The notes below the pieces were generated by a model. That model was not told the origin of the DNA and did not search any database. It saw nothing but the letters and a program-made list of their open reading frames with translations. Below, one piece after another: positions 43,116 to 52,260 of a DNA stretch of 64,000 nt. The translations under genes were made by a program, and so were the position numbers. Source of the stretch: JAFLTL01 sp964389525 (GTDB lineage: Bacteria > Bacteroidota > Bacteroidia > Bacteroidales > Muribaculaceae); the NCBI GenBank assembly GCA_964389525.1, contig CAYMEX010000010.1:31704-95703 (forward strand), given 5' to 3'. Position 1 is the stretch's first letter. Every line of letters begins with the position of its first letter.

Positions 43116-43756
43116 TCCTCCGTCGCGTCGGCCGACTTGTCAGTCAGCAGTTCAAAATCCTCAAACCGCCATGTCTCAGCGTCAAAAGAGCCGGCAAGAA
43201 GATAACGGTATATCTTCAGGCACGCCCAGGCGTCAATCGAAGCATATCGCTGCTGCGCCGCCGTAAGTTCCTCTGCCTCCCAGTTCGACAGACGCTGTGC
43301 CTTAGATATCCGCTTTCCGAATATTATGCCGTAGACCTTCTGAAGGCTCATGTCTGAGATACCGAAGTTCTTTACATACTCCTGAAGCTCGATAAAACCG
43401 TCCGGGGTAAATCCATCGCATATCCGGCATATGCTGTGAAAGTCATCTTTAACCGACAGTCCCACCTTCACCGGGCTGTCCGATTCAAGAAACTCACGCA
43501 GAAACACCGGCATGCCGGTCTTGTTCAGACGCACAAGAAAACACTCGTCATCAGTCGAGAGCTGCAGCAGAGCGACCTTGTGGGTCTTTCCTTTGGTAAA
43601 CGTCGGTCTTGTCTCTGTGTCAAAGCCGACGAGATCACATTTCGTCAGATAAGCCACAACATCGCGCACCCCCGACACTGTATCGACCACATGGATCTTA
43701 CCGTCATAGTCGACAGGCGGGAGCTGCGACAGTTGTTCTTTTGTTATAGATAGCAT
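43112..43756 (-). CDS. 3'-5' exonuclease domain protein (RNase D-like)
   Basis: 214 residues of the DEDD nuclease superfamily. Exo I is Asp46-x-Glu48 in DLVGFDTETR, Exo II lies around VGLSVKDDFHSI, and Exo III is in QRYASIDAWACLKIY, the DEDDy type. It lacks the HRDC domains of full RNase D. The substrate may be RNA or DNA. It is 2 bp after the MFS gene. Confidence 0.87.
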   Translation of the reverse strand: MLSITKEQLSQLPPVDYDGKIHVVDTVSGVRDVVAYLTKCDLVGFDTETRPTFTKGKTHKVALLQLSTDDECFLVRLNKTGMPVFLREFLESDSPVKVGLSVKDDFHSICRICDGFTPDGFIELQEYVKNFGISDMSLQKVYGIIFGKRISKAQRLSNWEAEELTAAQQRYASIDAWACLKIYRYLLAGSFDAETWRFEDFELLTDKSADATEE

Positions 43757-43758
43757 TT

Positions 43759-45381
43759 TTAATTTTCAGTCGTTTCAGGCGATGTCTCCTTGATAAACAT
43801 GACACTTGCCGCGCCAAGCACAAGCGAGACTCCCGCCACAATCATCATTCCCCACTGCGGGGCAAGTCCGTCATCGCTGCCAAGAGCGCCAAGTATCCAG
43901 CCGCCCGCGATTGCACCGATTATCTGCGGCACACATATTGTGCCGTTAAAGAGGCCGAGATAAGCACCGATATTTCCACCCTTCAGCGAGTTGGTCAGTA
44001 TCGTAAACGGCCAGGCGAGCATGGCGGCCCACGCGCAGCCGATAAGCGCGAACGACACGAACAGCACATACTGGTTGGTGACAAGACCGGCCGACACAAA
44101 CCCGGCGGCACCGAGCAGCAGACTCAGGGCATAGCTGAACTTGCGGCTACGGAAACGAGGCAACACCACTGCCCAGAGCACCGACCCGATTGCCTGCACG
44201 GCAAAAAGGATGCCTACCCAGTTTCCGGCTGCGTTATATTCCTCCGAGTCTGTGTTGAGCACCACATGTTTGTCGAGTGTAACGGACGACGGATCTGCCA
44301 CTGTCACCCTCTTCACATCCTCGAGATAGAGCTTGTGGGTCTGCGGATCCTCACCCATCATGCCTGCAAATATCAGTTCAGTGTTAGCCGGCAGATTCTC
44401 GATCGGCGTTATCAGCTTGCCGTCGTTTATCACCTCGGTGCTGTCGGCCGTAAGCACATGTTTTGCGCCATGGCTTGCAATCGCACCCGACGCGTCGCTG
44501 AAGCTGATGCCGGTGATATACTCTGTCGTCGGACAGTCAAAAGCGTTCCTTGCGACCGTACCGTTAGTATAGGTCCACATAAACAGAAAAGCGATCCAGC
44601 AGAAAAACTGCACAAGCCCGACTGTCCAGAACGTTTTAGGAGCCTTCACAAGAAGTTTAAGCAGATTGTCACGTTTCTTCTTGTCGCCGCCGTCACTAGC
44701 TTCCTGCGGGCCGCCGTTATATTCTGCATACACATGCGGCGGCCACTCCTTGATCTTGACCAGCGAGTAAATCACGCAAAGCAGAAGTATGGCCGCGCCG
44801 GCATAAAACGAATACACCACCGTCGGAGGCACGACACCCGCCTCGGCCGTGTTCTGGATACCGATCCAGGTCAGCAGAAACGGGAAGATAAAACCGACGA
44901 TACTTCCGGCATTGCACAGAAAACTCTGTATCGAATAGGCAAGACCCTTCTGCTTCTCGTTGACCATATCACCGACAAGCATCTTGAAAGGCTGCATCGC
45001 CATATTGATCGACGTGTCAAGCAGCATTAGAGCGAAAAGCCCGACCATGATGGCCATAGAAACTGTCAGATGGAAACTGCCCGCATTAGGAAGCAGACAC
45101 ATCACTGCCACTGACGCGCCCGCGCCGATTATCAGATAAGGCAGACGGCGGCCGAATCGCGTCCAGGTTCTGTCGCTGAGCGTCCCGACAATGGGCTGCA
45201 CGATAAGCCCCATCAGAGGTGGTAATATCCAGAAATAACTGAGATCATGCGGATCTGCACCGAGAGTGGCGAAAATTCTCGACACATTGGCACTTTGAAG
45301 AGCATAGGCGATCTGAACGCCAAAAAATCCGAAGCTCAGGTTCCAAAGCTTCCAGAATTCTAAATCTGGCTTGACTTTCAT
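43759..45381 (-). CDS. MFS sugar transporter (SLC45/GPH-like) with a large loop insertion
   Basis: 540 residues, about 12 membrane helices. The start WKLWNLSFGFFGVQIAYALQ and the loop GTLSDRTWTRFGRRLPYLI, the MFS signature between helices 2 and 3, fit sugar transporters of the SLC45/GPH group. A soluble segment of about 110 residues (about 285-395, CPTTEYITGISFSDASGAIA to VVLNTDSEEYNAAG) is inserted after the seventh helix and probably faces the periplasm. Maltose or sucrose-like disaccharides are possible substrates. It is 30 bp after nfo. Confidence 0.85.
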   Translation of the reverse strand: MKVKPDLEFWKLWNLSFGFFGVQIAYALQSANVSRIFATLGADPHDLSYFWILPPLMGLIVQPIVGTLSDRTWTRFGRRLPYLIIGAGASVAVMCLLPNAGSFHLTVSMAIMVGLFALMLLDTSINMAMQPFKMLVGDMVNEKQKGLAYSIQSFLCNAGSIVGFIFPFLLTWIGIQNTAEAGVVPPTVVYSFYAGAAILLLCVIYSLVKIKEWPPHVYAEYNGGPQEASDGGDKKKRDNLLKLLVKAPKTFWTVGLVQFFCWIAFLFMWTYTNGTVARNAFDCPTTEYITGISFSDASGAIASHGAKHVLTADSTEVINDGKLITPIENLPANTELIFAGMMGEDPQTHKLYLEDVKRVTVADPSSVTLDKHVVLNTDSEEYNAAGNWVGILFAVQAIGSVLWAVVLPRFRSRKFSYALSLLLGAAGFVSAGLVTNQYVLFVSFALIGCAWAAMLAWPFTILTNSLKGGNIGAYLGLFNGTICVPQIIGAIAGGWILGALGSDDGLAPQWGMMIVAGVSLVLGAASVMFIKETSPETTEN

Positions 45382-45411
45382 TGTTTTCTGGTATATAGTT
45401 TTTTATTTCGG

Positions 45412-46311
45412 TTATAAGGAGCCTTTTCCTTCTACCTCCGGCGGAAGCTGCAGTTCGTCGCTTGAGGCGCCTCCGGCAAGACTGTAAAGCCATTCGATTT
45501 CCTCCTTCCATATTGCGGGAGCAGGAGTCTCGAGTATGATAGGTATTTCATCCATGCGGCTGTCGTGCATCAGCATCTCGAAAAACTTTACGCCGAGAGT
45601 GCCGCGTCCGAGGCTCGCATGACGGTCGACCTTGCATCCGGCGCCTTTTTTTGAATCGTTGAGATGTATTGCCGACAGATACTCAAAACCGATCGTGTCG
45701 CCAAACGCCTTCCAGGTCTGTTCATATCCGGCGGGAGTCGACATGTCATAACCGGCGGCAAACGTGTGGCAGGTATCCACACACACTCCAACACGGCTTT
45801 TATCCTCTATACGCGATATTATGTCGGCGACCTGCTCAAACGTGTAACCCAGATTTGAGCCCTGCCCCGCGGTGGTTTCTATCACCGCCTTGACGCCAGT
45901 GCTCCCATCGAGAGCCATATTGATCGAATCCGAGATAACACGGAGGCAATCATCCACACTACTCTCGTTGAGATGAGAGCCCGGATGAAAATTCAGCATC
46001 GTAAGACCGAGCTGGCTACAACGCGACAGCTCATCCATAAAAGCCTCACGCGACACCTTCAGCTTCTCAGCGTCAGGCTGGCCGAGATTTATCAGATAGC
46101 TGTCATGCGGCAATATCTTCGATGGGTCATAGCCCAGACGAGAGCAATTTTCCTTGAATGCTTCGGCTTCCTTCTCCTTTATCGACGGCGAACGCCAGCG
46201 CGACGGGTTTCTCGTAAAAAGCGCAAACGATCTGGCACCGATCTCGGCGGCATTGACAGGCGCGTTCGATACACCGCCCGAAGTCGAAACATGTGCTCCT
46301 ATATATTTCAT
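45412..46311 (-). CDS. nfo: Endonuclease IV (AP endonuclease)
   Basis: 299 residues, a TIM-barrel enzyme that cuts DNA at abasic sites. Signatures are YIGAHVSTSGGV at the N-terminus, NFHPGS, VCVDTCHTFAAGYD and IHLNDSKKGAGCKVDRHASLGRG, which hold the zinc ligands. It is the first gene of the six-gene minus-strand run. Confidence 0.94.
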   Translation of the reverse strand: MKYIGAHVSTSGGVSNAPVNAAEIGARSFALFTRNPSRWRSPSIKEKEAEAFKENCSRLGYDPSKILPHDSYLINLGQPDAEKLKVSREAFMDELSRCSQLGLTMLNFHPGSHLNESSVDDCLRVISDSINMALDGSTGVKAVIETTAGQGSNLGYTFEQVADIISRIEDKSRVGVCVDTCHTFAAGYDMSTPAGYEQTWKAFGDTIGFEYLSAIHLNDSKKGAGCKVDRHASLGRGTLGVKFFEMLMHDSRMDEIPIILETPAPAIWKEEIEWLYSLAGGASSDELQLPPEVEGKGSL

Positions 46312-46409
46312 CTTAGTCCTGTGATTTTAAGCAGCATACGACAGATTAGCTCCATGACACGATTGTTAAGGTCTTGAGTGTTGTCAATATTCGCCCCTCT
46401 GTTACCTTA

Positions 46410-46478
46410 CAAAAATAGTCAAATTCACCGAATCCACAGCCGGCTCAGCCTATTCATCCACACTTTTTTGCAAATCTA
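46410..46478 (-). promoter_or_regulatory. Two candidate -7 boxes upstream of nfo
   Basis: On the minus strand TATTTTTG (46417-46410) and TAGATTTG (46478-46471) both fit TAnnTTTG; neither has a good TTTG at -33. They lie 99 and 160 nt before the nfo start. Confidence 0.4.
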
Positions 46479-46502
46479 ATGTCCACACCCGCCACAGCCT
46501 GT

Positions 46503-46555
46503 GTTAAACGGCCAATAGCAGCAACATTCAGCTATAGTAGCTTATAGTAGCTACA
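46503..46555. repeat. AGCTAT tract after the DUF695 gene
   Basis: AATAGCAGCAACATTCAGCTATAGTAGCTTATAGTAGCTA-type words immediately downstream of the DUF695 stop codon. It is a short, isolated copy without the hairpin cassette. Confidence 0.65.
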
Positions 46556-46563
46556 CTTCAATA

Positions 46564-47016
46564 TTACTCCGCCATACCTTTAAGCTCATTCATCTCGTCA
46601 TAAGCCGCCCATTCAGGGTCATTCTCAGCCGAGATCTCAAGAGGCAGCAAAGGCAGATCGGCAAGAGCCTCGTTTATCTTTTTCTGGAAGATATGAGTCG
46701 AAAGTGTGTAGAATACCCACGTGCGCTCTCCGCCGCCGGTAAACACACCCGTTAGCACAGCCACTGGATCCTTGTGGAAAACCGAGCGAAGCCCCGTGTC
46801 GGCGCGTTCGATCAGGTCAGCCGTGCCGTCCTGCTCCGACGGCATGCCCTCGCCACCATACTTCCACGAAATCTCTACTCTGATCACAAACCGCACATTG
46901 TTGCGGAATTTTTCTATATCCTCACGGCCGGTCACCATCAGCAGGTTGCCCGACTCGTCTTCGGCGGGAGTGGTCCACCACTCTCCGCCGAAGTCGGTTT
47001 CTTCTTTTTTCATCAC
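46564..47016 (-). CDS. DUF695 domain-containing protein
   Basis: 150 residues, no signal peptide or membrane segment. WWTTPAEDESGNLLMVTGREDIEKFRNN, RVEISWKYGGEGMP and FTGGGERTWVFYT follow the DUF695 pattern as I know it; the function is unknown. The start overlaps the end of the transglutaminase gene by 4 bp, which suggests coupled expression. Confidence 0.75.
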   Translation of the reverse strand: MMKKEETDFGGEWWTTPAEDESGNLLMVTGREDIEKFRNNVRFVIRVEISWKYGGEGMPSEQDGTADLIERADTGLRSVFHKDPVAVLTGVFTGGGERTWVFYTLSTHIFQKKINEALADLPLLPLEISAENDPEWAAYDEMNELKGMAE

Positions 47017-49610
47017 AGCTTTTTGATTGTATCGAGAAGTGTCTGTCCCAGTCCGATAGTATATCCCGACGAGTGGAACACGATGCGGTTGAACGTGTCG
47101 GCGATTACAAATACCGGAGCCGCCGACGTCTCCATCTCCCTGTTCACCTCTTTCACGATCGACGAGTCGATATCGCGGCCGAGTATCACGTTAGACGGGA
47201 GTTTCGGAAGTGCCGCAAGATATTTGGCGGCCGACTCGTCATCCGAGCCCTCTATCAGTATCACCATCGGCATTCCCGTTGCCTCGAGTTCTGCAGCCAC
47301 CGATGCGATGTCGCGTATCGCGTGATTCGACGGCTCGTCGCCGACAGAGAGCATGCCGAGTATGAAATATCCTCGCCCGGTAGCCGCAAGTATCGTACTC
47401 TCTGCACCTGTAGCGTTATTGAAGAATACGCTCTCAGAGTTGAGCGACCCTATCACCTGCACCGCGGTTGTGTCACGGCGTATCGTCAGATCCACGTCGG
47501 TCGTTTCCCCTTCCTTAATCTCAAACAGCTCGCAGCTTGCAAGCACACCGCCGTTGGCCAGACGCTGACCGGTCGTGAGCATATACTGTCCGCAGTCCAT
47601 CGGCACAGGCGTTGCGAAGTCCGTCGACCAGCTTCCACCCTCGTCATAGTTGAGCAGCTGAGGCACGCCACCGTCGATGCGCGAGAGAGTGAAGTGAGTG
47701 TAATAGCGGGCGTCCGTTATATGCTCCATCGGCTCATAGCTGAGATGCAGTTTACCCTGAGGCTGCGCGGCAGGCTGCACATCCGATGTGAACGAGGCGT
47801 CATGCCATGTCATGCTGCCGTCTTCACCACGTTCACCCCATTGCGGTTTGCCCGTCACTCCGTCCACTCGCGACGCTATGCCCATCGTTCTCGCAAGAGC
47901 CACAAAGTAGATATTTCTCGACACAGCGTCAGCCTGACGCGTGCTGTGCACCTCGGCGGGCGACATCCTCACCGTGTTCGGTTGCCACGGAGCGACAACC
48001 TCGATGCGCCTGTCGACATCCTCGACAAGCCGTGCCGGATTTTTTCTGAACTGTTCCATCTCGGCCTTGCTGTAAGCCTTGCCGAGTGCGCTGCGGTATT
48101 TCGTCAGCGACTCGTTCGCCACACGCGGGTTAAGCACCCACTCGTCATCCGACGAGCCGGCATGATCCTCCAGAATATCTTTTGTCACGTCTGAGCGGTC
48201 CTTCATCGATATCAGCTCGAGCAGACGCAGCGCATTGCCGCGCTTCTCCTGCGGTGTCGTCCGCAGAAAATCGGCAAGCACACCGCCGTTGGCCCTCGCG
48301 TCAGTCATTACCGACACTAACCTGTCGGCGTCAAGTCCGAGTTCCGAAGCCAGAGCATGCGCACTTTCAGGAGTCATAAACAGCGCGTCCTCCCTATCCT
48401 TTCTCATCTGATCCTCCAGAGCCTTCCTGCGGTCATTCTCGCTGCGTTGTTCATCCGTCACTGCCGGAAGCGATGCGCCCGCTTTGGGCGGTATGATGTC
48501 AAACGCCCAGCTCCCCGTAGTTTTCCCGTTTTTGTCAAGCACCACGGTCACTTCACGGTCGCGCCCTACGGTCGCCTGTCTGAAACCGAAATTACCCTCG
48601 CTGTCACTTCCCCACACAAGCAGGTCTCCGAGTCCGGCCACGACCGAACTGCGCCCATCTTCGTCGGCGGTCTTCGTCACGAGCGGATAAAACTCCGCGT
48701 AATTGTAGAGCGTGTAGCTCGTGCGCGCGCCTGCCACCCGGCGTCCCGACGCATCGGTCACCGTCACTCTGAGCGTGTCGACCGGCGCGTAGTTTTCAGT
48801 CACATTTATGTCTGTATATCCGGGAGCTTTGAGCAGTATCTCCTCCTCCCCGTTGTAGTCGCCGATTACGCGTGTGCTCATCATCATGCCGCGCGACGCC
48901 GGATCGTTGAACCAGCCGAGGTCGAGAACCGGCTCAGGCTCACATGCTCCTATGAAATGCCACTTTCCGTCGGCCCACGCCTCTACCCACGCATGATTGT
49001 CGTCGGTATGCGCCCAGCGAGGTGTATAGATCTGGCGCGCCGGTATGCCCACTGCCCTGAGAGCCGCGACGGCAAACGTCGACTCCTCTCCGCATCGTCC
49101 TATGCCGGTGTACACCGTCATCATCGGAGCATGCGTGCGGCTGTCCGACGGCTGATATGTGGCCTTCTCATGGCACCAGTGGTTAACCTCAAGTATAGCA
49201 TCGGTCATCGACAGATTCTTCACCCTGTCGCGCAGCTCCTCATAAAATACCGTGCGGCTGTCGTCAAGAGGTTCGTTGTTGACGCGCAGCGGCAATACAA
49301 AATGATAGAACTCACGGTCAGGCACCTTCTCTCCCCACGGCATTTCCTTTCTTGTTCTCAGCGTCCGGTCCACATTTCTGAGGAAAAAATCACCGCTGTA
49401 GTCAGTCACGTCGGGCAACGGCATGTAGGCATACAGAAATTCCAGTGCATCGCGCTGTTCCTGACTTAGGTTGCGGTCAAACACCTCACTGTGCATAGCC
49501 ACACTCCTCATCGAGTCACGGCGGGCGCGATAGTCATCACGCACCGTGGCTTCGGCCGCGATCGCCGACGTCAGCACAACGCCCGCGACAATCATTTTGG
49601 TTATATTCAT
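47013..49610 (-). CDS. Secreted transglutaminase-like protein
   Basis: 865 residues with a signal peptide (MIVAGVVLTSAIAAEA). The transglutaminase-like core is near 130-225, with the probable catalytic Cys173 (GRCGEESTFAVAALRAVG) and His206 (DDNHAWVEAWADGKWH). Several beta-rich domains follow, then a C-terminal thioredoxin-like segment (VFVIADTFNRIVFHSSGY) without a CxxC pair. It is probably a periplasmic peptidase or cross-linking-type enzyme; the substrate is unknown. It overlaps both neighbours by 4 bp. Confidence 0.82.
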   Translation of the reverse strand: MNITKMIVAGVVLTSAIAAEATVRDDYRARRDSMRSVAMHSEVFDRNLSQEQRDALEFLYAYMPLPDVTDYSGDFFLRNVDRTLRTRKEMPWGEKVPDREFYHFVLPLRVNNEPLDDSRTVFYEELRDRVKNLSMTDAILEVNHWCHEKATYQPSDSRTHAPMMTVYTGIGRCGEESTFAVAALRAVGIPARQIYTPRWAHTDDNHAWVEAWADGKWHFIGACEPEPVLDLGWFNDPASRGMMMSTRVIGDYNGEEEILLKAPGYTDINVTENYAPVDTLRVTVTDASGRRVAGARTSYTLYNYAEFYPLVTKTADEDGRSSVVAGLGDLLVWGSDSEGNFGFRQATVGRDREVTVVLDKNGKTTGSWAFDIIPPKAGASLPAVTDEQRSENDRRKALEDQMRKDREDALFMTPESAHALASELGLDADRLVSVMTDARANGGVLADFLRTTPQEKRGNALRLLELISMKDRSDVTKDILEDHAGSSDDEWVLNPRVANESLTKYRSALGKAYSKAEMEQFRKNPARLVEDVDRRIEVVAPWQPNTVRMSPAEVHSTRQADAVSRNIYFVALARTMGIASRVDGVTGKPQWGERGEDGSMTWHDASFTSDVQPAAQPQGKLHLSYEPMEHITDARYYTHFTLSRIDGGVPQLLNYDEGGSWSTDFATPVPMDCGQYMLTTGQRLANGGVLASCELFEIKEGETTDVDLTIRRDTTAVQVIGSLNSESVFFNNATGAESTILAATGRGYFILGMLSVGDEPSNHAIRDIASVAAELEATGMPMVILIEGSDDESAAKYLAALPKLPSNVILGRDIDSSIVKEVNREMETSAAPVFVIADTFNRIVFHSSGYTIGLGQTLLDTIKKL

Positions 49611-50347
49611 ATCGTTATGGCACTTACTATTTGTTTCACAATATCGGCCGAAGTCGACAGTGTCGCATACTCGTCACTGCCGGCGGCTCCCATCGACACA
49701 TCACCGCGTCTGAATATCATCGACGAAGCCACTGCCCGTCGTGCCGACGCATGTATCTCGTGCGCGCCGCTGCGGTCAAGTATCTCGGCTGCGTTTCCGG
49801 CATTTACCCCGCCGCCCGGCATTATCGAGATCCTATCGCCGGCGGCCTCTACGAGACGGCCGAGAAGATCCACACCCTGCAGTGCGCTCTGAGCCTGTCC
49901 CGAAGTCAGCAGGCGGTTTACACCCAGATCTGCCATCTGCCTCAGAGCCTCAAACGGCTCACGGCAGAGATCAAACGCCCGGTGAAATGTCACACTCTTC
50001 CCGCGTGCCGCATCGACAAGTTTCCTCACCAGAGCCACATCCACATCACCCTCGGGCGTAAGTGCGCCGATCACCACTCCGTGCACACCGAGATCTACTG
50101 CCATGGCGATATCATCAAGCATCACACGCGCCTCGGCGTCACCATATACAAAATCTCCGGGACGTGGCCTTATCAGTACATTCACCGCGATTCCACCCGA
50201 CCCGACGGCCTCTTTGATAAGTCCGGCCGACGGAGTCATACCACCCTCGGCAAGCCCCGAACATAATTCGACACGCACTGCGCCGCCTTGGCGCGCGGCA
50301 TACACGCTCCGCAGGTCGCCGGCACAGACTTCAAGTGTTCTTGTCAT
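49607..50347 (-). CDS. cutC: CutC family protein
   Basis: 246 residues, a TIM-barrel protein. LEVCAGDLRSVYAARQGGAVRVELCSGLAEGGMTPS and VNVLIRPRPGDFVY are the family's conserved stretches. It was named for copper homeostasis, but its true biochemical role is unsettled. It is the first gene of the cutC-transglutaminase-DUF695 operon, with a promoter at 50433-50463. Confidence 0.93.
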   Translation of the reverse strand: MTRTLEVCAGDLRSVYAARQGGAVRVELCSGLAEGGMTPSAGLIKEAVGSGGIAVNVLIRPRPGDFVYGDAEARVMLDDIAMAVDLGVHGVVIGALTPEGDVDVALVRKLVDAARGKSVTFHRAFDLCREPFEALRQMADLGVNRLLTSGQAQSALQGVDLLGRLVEAAGDRISIMPGGGVNAGNAAEILDRSGAHEIHASARRAVASSMIFRRGDVSMGAAGSDEYATLSTSADIVKQIVSAITI

Positions 50348-50432
50348 TGTTTTTTATCTGGTTTTCAGTGGTTCCGAAAATTATCCATATTCTTTGGAAA
50401 GACTGACAGACAGCCTCATCCGCTTTCACTTC

Positions 50433-50463
50433 CAAAGATAATAATCAAAATATGTTTTACAAC
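50433..50463 (-). promoter_or_regulatory. Promoter for the cutC operon
   Basis: Minus strand: GTTG (50463-50460), 19-nt spacer, TATCTTTG (50440-50433). The leader to the cutC ATG is about 80 nt. Confidence 0.65.
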
Positions 50464-50570
50464 AATGTTTTATAACACCTGAAATAATTTTGACATGTGG
50501 TTTTTAACCCCCATTTTTGTAACGCAAACCAGAAAACAATCTTTTTTACCTTAGAAATTGTACCTATTGG

Positions 50571-50616
50571 AAACCATTAAAAGGAGCCTCGTGAGAAGCT
50601 CCTTTTAATGGTTTTA
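50571..50616 (+). terminator. Long perfect inverted repeat, terminator-like
   Basis: A 17-bp perfect stem (arms 50571-50587 and 50598-50614, starting AAACCATTAAAAGG) with a 10-nt loop; the 3' arm ends in TTT and is followed by TATA. No gene precedes it on the plus strand (cutC points away), so what it ends is unknown. Confidence 0.6.
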
Positions 50617-50941
50617 TACTGTACCTCAATCACATCGACACTTAAAAGTCTCCCGGCGACTGATCCTGCAAAGGATTCAGGCAGGAGACTTCTTGAGATT
50701 AAAAAAAGGTTCTCGTGTGTTTCTCAGAGTATTCCGACTCAGACAGCGGGGTCACTTCCAACCTCCTTTATCCGTCACGCAGCGACTTATTGTCACCGTG
50801 GACTGCCTCAGCGGCTCGGAGCAGAGCCTTCTTTTATCACTTCTTTATCTATTCAACACCACCGAAGGCATTAATGTTCCTCATTTTCGCTATATTTGCA
50901 TACGCTAAAAACCGATCACATATTTATTACGATTTATTACA
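50617..50941. other. Gene-free stretch with a two-stem structured element
   Basis: An outer stem AAGTCTCC/GGAGACTT (50646-50653 with 50684-50691) encloses ATCCT-GCAA-AGGAT (50663-50676), and a run of seven A's follows. The remainder up to the phosphatase gene shows no convincing frame. A small RNA is possible on either strand. Confidence 0.4.
50891..50898 (+). promoter_or_regulatory. Probable -7 box for the histidine phosphatase gene
   Basis: TATATTTG on the plus strand, 43 nt before the ATG. The -33 element is not clear. Confidence 0.5.
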
Positions 50942-52246
50942 ATGCGAAAGATTTTAATTTCTTTGACTGCATTGCTGCTCTCGCTGTCTGCGGGAGCGGT
51001 TAATCCTGTAGCTTCACCCCCCGACTCTCTTCAGGCCGGAAGCCAGTACCTTGCATACCCCGTACCGGGAAGAGGCATACCACAGCTCTCACCTGCTCCA
51101 AAAGGCTACGTGCCTTTCCACATCGAGCATTACGGAAGACATGGCAGCCGTTGGCTAACAAGCCTCTCACAATACGAGGCACCGGTGCGCCAGCTTGAGA
51201 TTGCCGAGAAACAGGACAAGCTCACACCGCGCGGCAAGGAAGTGCTTGCACAGCTGCGCGACATACTTGAGAAATCACGTACACGCATAGGAGAGCTCAG
51301 CCCGCTCGGACACCGTCAGCACAGGGGCATAGCCAACCGCATGTACCACAACTTCCCGACGGTCTTCGCTCCGGGCGCACACATCGACGCCAAGTCAACC
51401 AAAGTCATACGGTGCATTCTCTCGATGGCCAACGAGGTAGCCGAGTTCCAGGCACTCAACCCCGAGCTCGTCATTACCATGGACGCATCGACCACAACAC
51501 AGCCGATCCTCAACAACTCTGATCTCGATCAGGGTTCCTTCAAGGCATCCCGCAAGGCCGCGCACCTTCGTCAGGCTGTCGACACGATTCCGTTCGACAA
51601 GACACCGTTCTTCGACCGCCTGTTCACCGATCGTGAGTTTGTCGCAACAAACATCGACTCCAACACACTCTTCAACAACCTTTTCGATGTGACCGTCAAC
51701 GCACAGAGCCACGACGACCACCCCTCTTTCTACGACCTGTTCACACCCGAGCTCATCACCCGAAAGTGGCTGGCCGACAACGCATCGTGGTTTATCAGCG
51801 TAGGCAACTCCGCTGCATCCGACGGACGTGTACCCTTCAATCAGCGCTTCCTGCTCGACGAGATCATCCAGAGCGCCGACACAGCCATGACATCACCGCG
51901 GCTAAGTGCCAACCTCCGCTTCGGCCACGAGACAGTGGTCATACCTCTCACCGTATTTCTTGAGCTTGGACACTACGGCGACGAGATCAACGACCTCAGC
52001 AATCTCCCCGACCGATGGCGCAACTACGAGATCTTCCCGATGGGATCCAACATACAGCTGATCTTCTACCGTCCGAAGATCGACAAAGTCTGCGATCTCG
52101 ACAAGATACTTGTAAAAGCTCTGCTCAACGAGCGCGAGGTATCACTCCCGGCAACACCCGTCACAGGCAACTACTACCGCTGGAGCGATCTCCGCGACTA
52201 TTACAAGAAAAAACTCGACTCCTTCGACACACGATTCAAAGAGTAA
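50942..52246 (+). CDS. Histidine-type phosphatase, MINPP/phytase-like
   Basis: 434 residues with a signal peptide (LISLTALLLSLSAGAV). The catalytic RHGSR is at 66-70 in FHIEHYGRHGSRW, and the proton-donor motif is His-Glu-Thr in LRFGHETVVIPL. This is the branch-2 histidine phosphatase pattern of multiple inositol polyphosphate phosphatases, so phytate breakdown in the periplasm or in outer-membrane vesicles is likely. guaA follows after 14 bp and is probably co-transcribed. Confidence 0.88.
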   Translation: MRKILISLTALLLSLSAGAVNPVASPPDSLQAGSQYLAYPVPGRGIPQLSPAPKGYVPFHIEHYGRHGSRWLTSLSQYEAPVRQLEIAEKQDKLTPRGKEVLAQLRDILEKSRTRIGELSPLGHRQHRGIANRMYHNFPTVFAPGAHIDAKSTKVIRCILSMANEVAEFQALNPELVITMDASTTTQPILNNSDLDQGSFKASRKAAHLRQAVDTIPFDKTPFFDRLFTDREFVATNIDSNTLFNNLFDVTVNAQSHDDHPSFYDLFTPELITRKWLADNASWFISVGNSAASDGRVPFNQRFLLDEIIQSADTAMTSPRLSANLRFGHETVVIPLTVFLELGHYGDEINDLSNLPDRWRNYEIFPMGSNIQLIFYRPKIDKVCDLDKILVKALLNEREVSLPATPVTGNYYRWSDLRDYYKKKLDSFDTRFKE

Positions 52247-52260
52247 CACAATACATAAAT

